Assembly (NCBI GenBank): GCA_037576195.1
Contig: CM075103.1
Span: forward strand, 30,216,723-30,280,722
Source: Phytoseiulus persimilis
Taxonomy: Eukaryota; Arthropoda; Arachnida; Mesostigmata; Phytoseiidae
Direction: 5' to 3'
Length of the DNA: 64,000 nucleotides
Made by a program: the position numbers and the translations under genes. The notes beneath the pieces were generated by a model. The model ran no database searches. It worked only from the letters and a program-made list of their open reading frames with translations, and was not told where the DNA came from. Positions 43,662 through 55,249 of the stretch are shown here, in pieces. Position 1 is the stretch's first letter; every line of letters starts with the position of its first letter.

Positions 43662-46600
43662 CGAGGAATAACACATCCCGGGACTGCTTTTCACTGGTCT
43701 CCCTCAGGCGAGGATAAGTTTTTGAAACGGTATCCACTCGAAAGGAATACAGGCAAGCTGAAGTAAAGACCAAGCTTCAAGAATGCAACGAGACGCTCTC
43801 GGAATTAGCCAAGGACGGAAATGTATACGAGATGTCTCGGAGAAGGATGTCAAGCTCCGTTCATGACGCCACCGAGAGGAATAGTTCAAGCATTTCCTTG
43901 AGAACGGGATCTCATTTTATGTCGACGCCCTCTTCTTGTGGACAAATAATCGTTCATTGAAGTCAAAGAACCCCTATCGAACAATGATTCGGATGGGACC
44001 TGGCACGCCCGCCTTGAAACTTTCAGTTGCAAATTGTCAGCCTGTTGTATTCAAGCCGCATCCCGGGGAATATTGAGCCATGGAGATTTTTCCGAAATGG
44101 GATCATTGTGATTCTAACTCGCCTCACAGTCGCTTCCTGGTTTCGGGAGTCCTGGACGTTAATAACGGCGAGGTTCATCGAGTTCCGTAAATCAGCGTTG
44201 TCACCCGAATGTTAAGCAGACCCCTAACAGCCCTTTCATCGGAGATCCGGATCGACCATCGAACTCTTCGTGGGAGTGGCCTTTCAATGCAGTCGTCTTT
44301 TAGTCCGTCAAATGCTGGTAGATGTCTGTTGGAGCTTTGCCTGTAGTAATACTGCTCTCATTGAATCTCTGTCCGCACTCTCAAATATTGTGATAACCGT
44401 TCCGGCGCTTCATAACTTCTCCGAAAACGATCGAGTACCTCCACTCATACCGAACTAATGAACCGTTTCCGGATTGTTATTGCTCATGCTCCTTCTGACT
44501 GTCTCGTTCTTTCGGCATCGGAGGAGACACCGAACAAGCCACGGGGAAGAACACGGGCCCGCTGGCTTCGCATCCATGCTCGCGACCGAATCGCATCTAG
44601 TACTCTCTGAAGGAGATGCAGAGCAGAGCCAGACTCGTCGATTTTCAAGCACGATCTTCAAAGCACCCGAGCCATTGAAAGTCGCCGCTGTCTAGCTCGG
44701 AAGCAGTTCCTCTACTTCTTCCAAGTAAGGCGGCGAGTTCGACGCAAGTGTCGCGATTCCTTTAGCTGAATTATTTGTCGCGACAGAAGGAGGGATTCAA
44801 GGCTCGAGGTTGATTCCGAGGACATTCTGAAGTGGAATTCTTCTTTGCTCGCCAGCTACCACGCAATCTGAAGCCACCTGGAAAAACCTTCCTTCTATTT
44901 TCTGCTCGACCATTCATGGGGATTTATTATGATCCACTCAAGGAGTCAGCTGGACGTCAACAGCTGGACGTTTGGGCAGCTGACGCTTATCATTGCTCTA
45001 TCGAACATGACCCAAGCATGCGCGGTCCTCTCAGTTTCCTTGGATTCAGGGTCGATAGCATATCGATGGCTTCTTCCGGATCGGCGATTTCAGGATGCAT
45101 GCTCATGGCGGTCAGGTCGTTCCCAGTCTTGACTGATCTCAGGCATGTCGTAAGCGGCTGCATGAGTTGTTGCCAATCAGTATGTGCAGAAACTCTAACA
45201 CTTTCGAGCTACTCTCATCGGAACCTTCTTTGATTCAGTGATTTCCAGCGTGCAAGTCGGTTTCGCAGCTCGGCTTAGTCGTTCCATTCGCATTCGTCTT
45301 CATTCGCTCCGCAGAAGGACTGCGGAATGCGAATGTGGAGGGAAACGTGGCGAATATCTGCGAAAGCATCGCAATCCCCGGGAGAGTTCTCGGGCAGCAC
45401 AACGACTCAGGGGATCTGTCGCGTTTGCTGGCTTTGCACCGGAAGGAAGCTCATTGAACTTTCTCGCACTCCTCCGTTCCTTCCCCTGTTCCCCCGATAA
45501 GTAGAGGCTCGAAAAAATCGGCAAGAACGAGGCTTGAGAGCCCCGTGAGCTTCCAGAGAGTACCGACTCCCAGGGCTCACTGGCTAACAGAAACTCAGTG
45601 TCACGGGCTGTGGCCGAGCCGGAGGTCTGCCCTCATAGTTGACTCAGCAAGCGCGCCACATAGCGAGGATATCCAAGAGAGTGATGTGGAACTCCCGAGA
45701 TCAGGGAACGGCCAATTCAGTGCAATTGGAGCGAATCGCCCTGAGAAAGCTCCGGTACTCCGTTGGGAGTATCTTCCTTGCCCGGCCCGGATACCTATCC
45801 TTTCAAGAACCCTCGAAATCAGAAAAGCCGCGGGCTTCAAGCGTCGCCAAGTTTTCATCCTCTCCCTCGAATCCGTCTGTTACCGCCATCTTGAACGGCG
45901 GTCATTCTGCGTAGACCCCTGTCCTGCATCCGATGAGGTGAACGGCCAATGGGTCGCAAACAATGTAGCAGAACGTCTACATTTTCGAGAGAGAGGGGGA
46001 GCCGACACCCACGGCAGTCGGAGAGGGAGCGCGCCCGATTCAAATAACCGAGGGCTCGTTGAGGATATCGGCCGGTCCAAGAAGACCACCGGAGTAGTAT
46101 CATCGCATATGTTATATTCTAGGTGCTGGTTTCATTTGCCCGATTTTAGCTCGAATCAGAGTCTCTTTTCTGAGACCGATCGCTGAATGCACAACCGAGA
46201 ATTTGATGCTAAGTCATTCAACGGATGAACCATCTCGGTTCTGTTTCCTCGAGGTGAGAGATCTTCGATTGGAATATCAACGCGCATGCCCCATCTTCCG
46301 GCTGATTAGCGATGGCATCGACTTGGGAAATCCACGAAGATGAGAATGTGATGATTTCTGGATCATCCATGCCCATTCCTTCGGGCATTGCCTTCAGCAG
46401 CATCGTCTGAAGACCTCGCATTCCGCGATGAATCGCGGTTTCCACAACCTGTCCGAGCGCCAACGCCCTCAAAGAACCCCCCTTGATTTGAATAGTGCGC
46501 GACTCCTCCACCAGTGCATCGGATGTCGTCTTACCCTTTCCCTCGAATCCGTCTGCTTCACTAAAGATTGTTTGCTACACTCTGGCCTACAGCCTCCGAT

Positions 46601-46879
46601 GAACGTCAGATGTTCCGAACTCTGTTTTGGATGAATGCATTCGGGCGGTCGACGGTGGGTCCAAGAGGCGCGCCAAATTCAATATCTCTAGGGTGCCGAT
46701 CAGCGACCGTTTGAATGACTATTTGGGCCGTCTGCCTTTCGTACGGCGGCGGAGGGAAAAAAGTTGAGCAACGACGGCAGCAGCGGCACTGTGTTAGGAG
46801 GGACTGAGTTCGGCAAAAGTAGAATCCGCTCCCTTGAAGGCGTGAAGTTTGCCATCACGAAGGCAGCTGGTGAAGTTGT
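43662..46879. other. Unassigned 3.2 kb between M3 and repeat A copy 2
   Basis: The longest frame (45545-46186, plus, 213 codons) spans a copy of the dispersed terminal motif (CCGCCATCTTGAAC, 45883-45896) and has no domain, so I regard it as non-coding. Two related stretches (CCCTCGAATCCGTCTG at 45866 and 46544) suggest a further decayed repeat pair. Confidence 0.35.
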
Positions 46880-47400
46880 GAAGGACCGTACGACGGGTTG
46901 AAAGCACGCGTACCCATTTTTGCTGTTCATGCGGGTCACTGACAAGGAATGACTATCAGTGGATTCTCTGACGAGCAACATTCCTCCAAATGATGGGTGG
47001 TGAAAGGTTCCTTCAAAACTTCTCATTGGCATCGATTAAACCGAAGACGATTTTGAGGGACTGACAGTGTTCCGCCGCACCTTAATGCGACGCTTTTGAT
47101 GCATTTCGAGGATACTTTTCAGTAATCGTCTGTGTCGCCTCAGTCCGATCAGCACTCTATCACGCGGCGCCAGGATTGCTTTTTTCTTCGCAAGAATATG
47201 TTGCGAAAGCCGCATTGGGCCTTCAGAAAGGCAATGGAAACTCTCGCTGAACCTTCGCACGGAGTCATGACGCTGTGTTAAGGTGTAGATTATTTATTAA
47301 CATGATGATCGACGAACGATTTGCTACGCTATCCCATGGCTTCCCCACCTCATCCCGTCTCTAAATTTATCTGGAATTTGAGTTTCTGAATCAATCAACG
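46880..47400. repeat. Dispersed repeat A, copy 2 (3' region of M4)
   Basis: Aligns with 9690-10225. It directly adjoins the stop codon of the M4 Ulp1 exon, so it is the 3' untranslated and terminal part of that element. A conserved minus-strand reading (SESFHCLSEG ... RLSQHILA versus SESLRGLSER ... RLSQHIFA in copy 1) is visible, but the frames diverge around it. Confidence 0.7.
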
Positions 47401-47405
47401 TGCTC

Positions 47406-48463
47406 TCAGCCTTCGCCAAAGCCATTTGGTAGGATCTCTGACCGGAGGATTTCGTACATGATTCGATGCCGAAAATACGGCATGTCTTCCTGACTGAAAT
47501 CGATTTTCACGTCTTGGGCCCCGTAATCAGCGTAGTTTAGAGCGAATACCCCACAGTCATTTCCGTTCCGCTGGCGTGGGAGATCTGGGGTGTTCGTCAA
47601 ATTCCATGATTTGAGTTCGAGTGAAAGTTTTTTTTTGTCTTCGTGTTCGAGAGACAAGTAAGTTAACACTTTTCGCTGGCACTCCTGGCTGTGATTAGCA
47701 ATCGAGTCCATGTGCCTGATTTCTCGAATCCGCAAGTCCACCATTGACATCGACCAGTGGTTATTCTGGTGTACGGGAAAAAATATAATATCGTATGAGA
47801 AAATATCTTCTCCTCGCGTCCGCCGCTTGACATCAGCATAATTGACGGGGTCAAACACCTTCAGGAGGAATGTGCTGAAGACGTAAACCTTTGGCAAGTC
47901 GAGGTGGTTCAGACTGCGCTCGGCGATCAGATTCAGATAAACATTCATGATGGTATCGTTAAGCCAATTGGCGCCGATAAGTGTTCGCAAATCAGACTGG
48001 TACACGGACAACTTTGACACCTTCACAAGAACCGCATCCTCATGCTTCCCGAACGCTCTCTCAATGGTCCTCAACATTTCCTCAGATATCGGGGGTCCCA
48101 TCGTACTGGCGGTGTAGACAGCAAAGGCGTCGGAGTGAGCTTCGTTACAGTACTGTTGGTGGAAGTCGAGGAATTCTTGAATCGGGTTCGAATTAACAGG
48201 TGCTTTGAGCTGCTGTGGGTGACCTCTCTCAGGCTTCCCTTGTTGAGGATGGTCTCGTTGTAGGTACGCGTCCTGAGGAGACAGGGTGTGCGCTCTTTCA
48301 CCTTGTGAGGGCTCCTCATGAGATGGGATCTGAGCATGAGAATGATCGCCTCGAGTTTGCAGGTTCCGGGCGTAATCGTGGTCCATCAAGTGAGCTGTCG
48401 CTGGTTGCACCCGTTCGAGAACGAATGGGGGACCGCCTCGTTCGTGCCGTTGTTCCACTCCAG
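47406..48463 (-). CDS. Ulp1-type cysteine protease exon of M4
   Basis: Open exon, acceptor GAGTTCAG, about 352 codons. The linker (first ~135 residues of the 350-residue frame) is rich in Pro, Gln and His and contains MDHDYA, the word shared with M2 and M3. Protease: NWLNDTIMNVYLNLI, H234 in NNHWSMSMVDL, D251 in RHMDSI, Q296 in PRQRNGNDCG and C302 in DCGVFAL, so all catalytic positions are kept. The C-terminus PYFRHRIMYEIL matches M2 and M3. Position and phase indicate it is the C-terminal domain of the transposase polyprotein. Confidence 0.9.
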
Positions 48464-50525
48464 CTGAACTCGAGCTAACTTCCGAAAGTCGCTTGCGAGC
48501 TGATGCTGTGGGAGGAACATGGTTGAGAGGGGCTCTTCGCGATCAAAACTCCGGAAAATATTACAGATAGCGTTCACGGTCAACTCTTCGTGACAGAACC
48601 TCCGGAAACTCAATTACCAGCGCCGGTGCGTCACTTTAATTCCGCTATGAGTTGGTATGAGGTTATCAGGCCATTATCCAATGAATCCCATGCTTTCTGA
48701 ATCCTGCGCTCGTTCTCCCTCGTCACAGCGTTCGGTCTAGAGCGGATCGTTGTGGCGCCGTTGATATGGGGGCAGTAATCGACGTACACATGCTGGTTGA
48801 TGGCCACGATTGCCGCTGAGGATGAATATGCTAGTCAGAACTTTTTTCATGCTACGCCTCGGACCATAGAGAATATCTGCATACATTTGAAACACATGCA
48901 AAGGCAAGGAACCCACCAATGAGATCCCAAAGAGGGCCGTGTTTCTTGCTGACTTCGCGGAGCAGCATTGCGTTTTTCGACTCTACGGCGTTGTTGGTCC
49001 GGCAGGGAGCTCTGAATATAGAGAATCCCAGCGGTGTAACGCTCTCGATCCACCAATCCTTGATGTACTTGACGAACCTCTGGAAGCGGTGGTCAAGGTC
49101 GATTGCCTGCTGCGCGAAGGAGTCAAATGCGGCGGGAATTTCGCTTGCCGGCAGGAGTGCGAGCGCAGTGAATGAGAGGAACATCTTGTACACATCAGTG
49201 TTCCGTGACCGTAAATCCTTGGCCAACCCCATTCTGGGCTCCCGTGCTTTCCGCAGCAGACACTGGGCGTAATGGAAGAAGCAGCCGTACAGATGGCACT
49301 CGGGAAATTCCGCTTTTACGGCTGCACGCATGACAGCGTCATAGTCCCCCATGTATAGAGGCATCTTCCAGCCCGGAATCTGGTCCTTCAAGCAGCGAAA
49401 AACCTCCCTATAGGCGTCGGCGTCAGCAACTGTCATGAGCACACAAGCAACGAGTCCGACCTGGAAAAATTTTCGATTGAGCACAAAATTTTCTGGCGAT
49501 CAAAAAATTGAGGAAAAAACAATAGAGTGATGGAGGCAATTTTGCTGTTGAGGGTACAAGCACGATTGCTGTGTTGGACACTTACATGATCAGACCAGTT
49601 TGCATGAATGCAGAAAAGTTGTGAGCAGAGATAGTGCGGAACGACAGAGTAGGTGGCATCGGAGTGGACCATTGTCGCGAGTGGGAGAAGCTCCAATCGT
49701 CGTCTGGTGGTTATGATGAGACTGTCGTTCTGTGCGAAGTGGAAGCTGAGTAATCTGTGATTGTCATTGGTCACCGTGTACGTCGGGACTTCCACAGTCC
49801 TTATGACGTGATCTAGTTCCCTTAGGGTGGAAACCAGAACGGGTCTCTCTTCCGCAGCATGACGCTGCATGGTCCGAATGTGCGAGATTGGAAGGATCTG
49901 CACCGCAACCTCCAGTGGAAGATCGAGTCGGGCCTTCGAGAGCGTGGAGGATGGGTTCAATCGAGGGTCGGCCTTAATCCGATCGTTCCAGATCCTTCGT
50001 GCTTTGCGGACCTGCGCGTCATGCCCACCGTACTTTGGAGGATGATAATATTTGTGTGGCGCACGAACTATTTCTCCGGATTCTGTTCTGATCTTCGCTG
50101 TCACAGCGCACAGGATGGGACTGGGGTGGACAGAGTTGAAATTGATTAGTGAGAGAGGAAGGCTTTCAATGCACTGGAATAAAATCCCCGTCTCAGCTTC
50201 GAGCAATAACTTACGCTCTGTACGATGTACACCTGACCGTGAGGAATGATCCGCATCTACTGAGCTCCTTTCGGTGGAATGCGAATTCCGCGTATCCTTC
50301 ATTGCCTTGGAAGATGTAACGGCCTCTCATGTCACTCCAGACTTCGTTGTAAACGCATGCTCCAGGAGTGCGGACGAAGATTTCCTGATACCTGACATCA
50401 GACCTCGAGCCTCTTTCCATGGGGCTGCGAACGGGCGACCGCAGTTTCCCGATAGGCGAGAATGTCCTAATATGGGATACTATTGAACCGGTACTCTTAC
50501 CAAGCATCTTCGCAACTGCCGCCAC
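47406..50525 (-). pseudogene. MULE-Ulp1 gene copy M4, complete apart from one TGA
   Basis: Exons: about 50525-50215 (FLYWCH first half, EVWSDMRGRYIF), 50120-49586 (LCAVTAKI ... HKYYHPP, then QILPISHIRTMQ and HSDATYSVV with the first Asp), 49460-48917 (YMGDYDAVM second Asp, YGCFFHYAQCL, CRTNNAVESKN), 48815-48618 (VDYCPHINGATTIRS ... RENERRIQKAW ... LK) and 48463-47406 (linker plus Ulp1). All junctions keep frame: the first intron splits one codon, the second is phase 0, and the last two are phase 1. A TGA at 48633-48631 falls where M3 has Tyr (VKYRTG), six codons before the last donor. M4 lacks the intron M3 has at 41205-41290. Confidence 0.88.
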
Positions 50526-52913
50526 GGTCTGCTCGCCCTCGTTGCCTCATTCGTTAACCGAGGTGCCCATGTCCGTGTCCGGTTCAAACAATTCTCTCAA
50601 TGTCATCCCCGTGATTTCTCGATCAAGCGGATCAATCTCAACTCTGCTTGATGCAGGGAATACTTTGCTGGAACCAACTGTTGAAAATACCCAGGGACTC
50701 TAAGTGTTCACCTAGCTCTCTCCTGACGACCTTCGCGTGTGCACACGATATGCTATGTTCCCTACAGAACGCTCGTAGGATATTATCCCTGTTCCGGAAG
50801 GAACGAGTTGGCACAAGCGGCATCCCGATGCTTTTCATATTCTCCGAGGTGGCGCGCTCCATGTTCGGATTCTCAGAGGATGCCGAAAGAGGAAAAGTGT
50901 TCCTGATATGGGATACGTATGTCCCTTACGTGGGGAACCCCAGGATTTGGTATCATACGACGATGAAAATCTCGGAAACTTCCACTGAACGCAGAATCGG
51001 ATATTGAATCGCTAGACGTCTTAGGTCGCTCTTCCTGACTGAACTAAAGGTGACCCTATCGACTAACGTGGAGAACCTTGTCGAGGCCTCGTGCGGGTCC
51101 GACCCTTTCACGGCCAATGCTCGGTCGCCCGGCGGCTCCGACCTGCAGAGAAGAAAATAGGGGGTTTTGAACTACCCTTCACTACAATGTTCATCTGACC
51201 CTGATGACAAAGCACGGGGAACATGAACTACTAGATCGATACTACTTGACCAGCGGCAGCCACGACGGGCTTGTTGATGATGACAAAGACGATGACCCTG
51301 GGCCTGGAAGACTCACCTCTCCAGCGGTCCTCAGCCATCGAGTCGCCGCTGAGGCCGAGGAGGCTTCCGAGTCGACTTCCTTGGGAACTCACCCATTCTT
51401 GCATCCGTGGTCCTACGGGACACTCTATCTCGCACGCCGAGGGCTGGGGTACGCCACCGGAACGTAGCAGCATCACATGATACAGGTCGTTTCTTTCTCA
51501 GACGAAGCTCGCAGCGAACTGTACTCTGCACCAATTCGGCACGCCATTCATCCTATCTCTGTAAGGCAAAATCTACCGATTTTCCCCTCATTCTCGTCAC
51601 TCGGATCAACCATTTACGAGACCCTAACCACTGACTGAAGACATCGAAAACTCCTGGATTTTCATCTTAGTTGAGAGAAATCATCACTTTCTTGTGAGAG
51701 GAGGGAGTGGGGCACATTCTGGGACACATGGATCATGATCCGCAGGTCGAATTACAAAGAAAATGTCATATTTCCCATCTTCCTCAACTCTCAAATAATT
51801 ACCCTCGACCTGGCTCGAGCCATGGTCGACTCTCCAGAAACGCTACATCAGACTTTCTGAATGCACATGCCGTTTCGATGGAGAATGAACGGTTGTTGAG
51901 CTAAGATTCTACCGTTCACCGAGTCCTTGGCGTCTTCAAACATTTTGCTGAGCATATCGATGGTTTCCTGAACGTTCGAGCTGATAACCTTGACAGAATC
52001 GCTCCTTGACCTCCATCTACTATCTGGTTCAAAGCAACCCTGGACGGCTCGCCGGAGTCTTTGACGCCTTCTTGCTCGGAAATCCTGTCAATGACTGAAC
52101 AGTTGAGCCATGCGCCCCAGTAGCTGTGAGCACCACCGGATGAATTAAAAGGCACAGTTTGTTTCTTCCCTCTCGATCGGATCTCGTACGGGCGTATACG
52201 GAACGAAAATTTCATGACGTTGATGGGTAATTAGGAGAAGCTCTGTACCTCATTCACTATGCACAAGTATCTGAACTGGACACTGTCGGAATAAGAACGA
52301 AAGTCCACGACGAACGTGGAAGCCCTATAGTCCTATCCATGGAGTCGGAAGCGAGAGTCTTTCAGTCAGGAGTCATAGTCTAGTAGTCGCCAATGGGAAC
52401 AAAACAGCAGGACGGACGCATTAAAATGGATGCTTGACTGCTAAATTCGGTTCATTCAACGTGTCGTTGTGGACCTTATGTTCCAGTCGCAACCAATCCT
52501 TCATTCGTCCTCAACGACGAAGCCGGAAGACGACACGAATCGATCGTTCCCAGGATCACCGGAGAAGCTCATATTTTGTGATGAGGCGGAGCAGCCTCCT
52601 TACGCTGGCCTGACCCACCACGTTATATCACATTCTGGAAGAAAAGATACATCTCTCAGGGTCGGCCTCAGTCGTGGTCGAGTCGTAACTCAACAGTTCC
52701 GAAGAACGAAACCGAAGCTGATCACCGGATGTCGTCATCTTCACTCGCATAAGAAGCCATTTCATACCCCATTCCCATGGCTACCAGTTTATAGCCCCCA
52801 GAAGCACGGTTTCAGTGCAGCACCCTACTCATGTTTACATCGACCCAGACCTCGTCGACCGCCCGGATGCATCCATCCGTGAGATAGTCCGGAACACTTG
52901 ACGCACATCCTCC
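50526..52913. other. Unassigned sequence upstream of M4
   Basis: A minus-strand frame just upstream of M4 (to about 50650) with one stop could extend its N-terminus (MTLRELFEPDTDMG, then EQTVAAVAKMLG). Beyond that only unrecognised short frames (51231-51476, 51916-52215, 52469-52882). TSD copy ACATCCTCC at 52905-52913. Confidence 0.35.
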
Positions 52914-53787
52914 GGGTATAGGAACTTTGCCCGCAGTGTTTACTACATGGACGCATTTTCAGAGAGAGCGGTCTCCGCCAGCTTGGCGGTCTGCTACTGG
53001 CACGGTGAGAGCTGTTGCTGGGAGACCGCGACGACAGCGGGGAGCCTAGCGGAGCTACCGAGCATTTCAAGCAAGATCGAGGCGCGGAACAGCGAGGAGA
53101 GCTGGGATGGTTCGCCAGGGAATGATGGAATTTCCAAAGATTCCATGGTTTACACATGATCCATCGTCAACAATGTCAGTTCAGATGGCGAGGAGTCGAT
53201 ACGCAAGGTGAACGGCAGAACATTGAGCCAGGCTCAATACAAGGAGATGAAGTCCACAGCGAGAGGCATTGAGTGATTCTCATCTCGGACAGGACACAGT
53301 GGGATGAAACTCCACGGAACCTCTGGTCTTCGGCGGTTGAAGACCGAAGAACTCCGTGGCCGTGAGGCCTCCTCGGCACTGAAGCGGATGCGCCATGTGC
53401 AGAGTAGTGACTCAGTCGGTTTTTCGCGTCTCCCTCGGGAACGTTCGCTTCCTGGACGGAAAGTGTCTTGGATGAACTCTCCCGGAATTCGAAAATGCGT
53501 GTCATACACTGCCCACCGACCCCTAATCATCTTCTCCCTCTGAAATCTAGAGCCGAACCTCCTCATTACCAACCCTCATCCCTTGTGAAAGTACACGGAT
53601 TCTCAATTGTGTTTCGCGCCTGGATCGTGCTTGAAATGCTCGGTAGGTCCGCTAGGCTCCCCGCTGTCGTCGCGGTCTCCCAGCAACAGCTCTCACCGTG
53701 CCAGTAGCAGACCGCCAAGCTGGCGGAGGCCGCTCTCTCTGAAAATGCGTTCATATAGTAAACACTGCGGGCAAAGTTCCTATACCC
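52914..53787. mobile_element. Long-TIR element R3, copy b, with exact 9-bp TSD
   Basis: 874 bp with TIRs of about 177 bp (52914-53090 and 53611-53787) starting GGGTATAGGAACTTTGCCCG. Flanks are ACATCCTCC on both sides (52905-52913, 53788-53796). Nine-base duplications and long TIRs fit Mutator-like non-autonomous elements. The interior aligns with copy a in inverted orientation. No transposase. Confidence 0.9.
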
Positions 53788-53978
53788 ACATCCTCCTGCA
53801 TCGACCCATGCCACAAACAGAAAAGAGCGTCTGCTACGGTAAACATCACACGTGGCTGAGCGTTCGGGTCGAAAAAAAACCCGGAAAAAAAGGAGAAAAT
53901 AAGCCTGGGAAAGGCTATGAGAGTGTGTCAAGGTGCAGAATCGTACCAGGAACGAGGAGGTAAGAAATAAACAACAAA

Positions 53979-54887
53979 ATGCCTCAGTTCACATGTGCCC
54001 CATGGGAAAACAGCGTGCGGGAAGCCGAGAAGGCGGCGGGCCAGAATTGTGCCTACTGCGTCTGGGAGCAGAATTTGCTTCGAGATGCAAACCTTCAGGT
54101 AGCCGCTATGGCGGAACAGATTAGGAAACTTGAGGAAGACCTGAGAAAACAGGTCAGGCTCACCGCCGAGGCAGTAGAAGCCCGCGGTCAAGCCCTCAAC
54201 CAGCTAGCCGTAGAATTGACACGGCGCTCGGGCGCGGAACAGACAGCACCGAGAGACTCGCAGAATAGCGAGGGAATGGAGCAAGGCGAGATCAATACAG
54301 ATCCAACCTCATGCGCCTACCTGATTGGAGAAGAATATCTCGAAGCAATCAATCAGGGGAAAATATTGACAGGCATGCTGGGGAAGGAGTGTGTCCTGAG
54401 AGCTAGGCCTAGTTTGGTCGCCGCTCACTTCGATGTAGCAGAAAAGCTACTGAACGAAGGTGACGCAGATTACTACCACATATTCCTGGAAATTGGGATG
54501 TGTAATATTAAAGATGCAGAATTTAGGCCTTGGAAAGGTAAAGACCTGGCGGAAGACATAATCAGGGGGATAGAAAACATCCTAGCTAACCCTGAAGTGA
54601 TTTCCCTCACATGGATGAGTTTACCGGAAAAAGGTGAAACACGAGAACCCGCCAGAGTGGTCAATAGACTAGTGGAAGAGTGGCTGGAAAGAGAGCCAAA
54701 TAAATGCAGCCTCTTCAATATGAGAGGCCTTTATTTCAATGATACTCCACTCCACAATGAATGCCTCACCAGAAACGGTGTAATCGAGACTGGAAAACGA
54801 ATAGTGTCGTGGTATATGGAAGCGTTGAAGCTCGGAAAAAAAAAAGCAAGAGGAGCTCCGAGCAATTATGCGAAGAGCGAAAGCTAA
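53979..54887 (+). CDS. LINE ORF1 protein, intact
   Basis: 302 codons. The N-terminus has two CxxC-like features (NCAYCVW at about 24-30), then a coiled coil (residues about 40-85, EQIRKLEEDLRKQVRL). The C-terminal ~180 residues resemble the SGNH/GDSL-esterase-like module found in ORF1 of some LINE clades (YYHIFLEIGMCNIK as a GTND-like block, LYFNDTPLHNE ... NGVIETGKRI as the final Asp-His block). That assignment is tentative, since the GTND residues are not well conserved. Expected role: RNA-binding chaperone of the LINE RNP. Confidence 0.65.
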   Translation: MPQFTCAPWENSVREAEKAAGQNCAYCVWEQNLLRDANLQVAAMAEQIRKLEEDLRKQVRLTAEAVEARGQALNQLAVELTRRSGAEQTAPRDSQNSEGMEQGEINTDPTSCAYLIGEEYLEAINQGKILTGMLGKECVLRARPSLVAAHFDVAEKLLNEGDADYYHIFLEIGMCNIKDAEFRPWKGKDLAEDIIRGIENILANPEVISLTWMSLPEKGETREPARVVNRLVEEWLEREPNKCSLFNMRGLYFNDTPLHNECLTRNGVIETGKRIVSWYMEALKLGKKKARGAPSNYAKSES

Positions 54888-55037
54888 GCTCCTCGAAAAA
54901 GAGGAAGAGAAAAAATGAGAAGCCCTCGGCAGAATAGCCAGGGGCACAGACCATCCCGGTAGAGGGAGAGGCTCCATCCGGGGAGATGGTCGAGGCCGCG
55001 GAATAGCGGACCTCGACAGGTATCAATTTCAGGCAAT

Positions 55038-55060
55038 CCCCCCCCCCCCCCCCCCCCCCC
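55038..55060. repeat. Homopolymer (C)23 between LINE ORF1 and ORF2
   Basis: Twenty-three consecutive C, in the leader of ORF2. Its length is prone to sequencing and replication error. Confidence 0.9.
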
Positions 55061-55249
55061 ACTCAGCAGAGGGAAATGCCACAATGGGCAAGGGGAACCA
55101 GAGGAAGGTCGAGAATCCAGCCCTACAACCCTGGACCATCGCGACATGAAGGAAGAAGGGGGCGGTGACAGAAGCAGTCCCCCCCTGGAACTGCGAGCCC
55201 GAAGGATAGAATAAATCCAAGGAGAAGGAGAGGGAGAAGGCACAGAATA

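Noticed and set aside
45545-46186. 213-codon ORF as a gene
   Set aside because: Crosses a dispersed repeat end, has no domain, and overlaps other open frames of similar length.
53979-54887. LINE ORF1 as a host coiled-coil protein
   Set aside because: Its position directly before an APE/RT ORF2 on the same strand identifies it as LINE ORF1.
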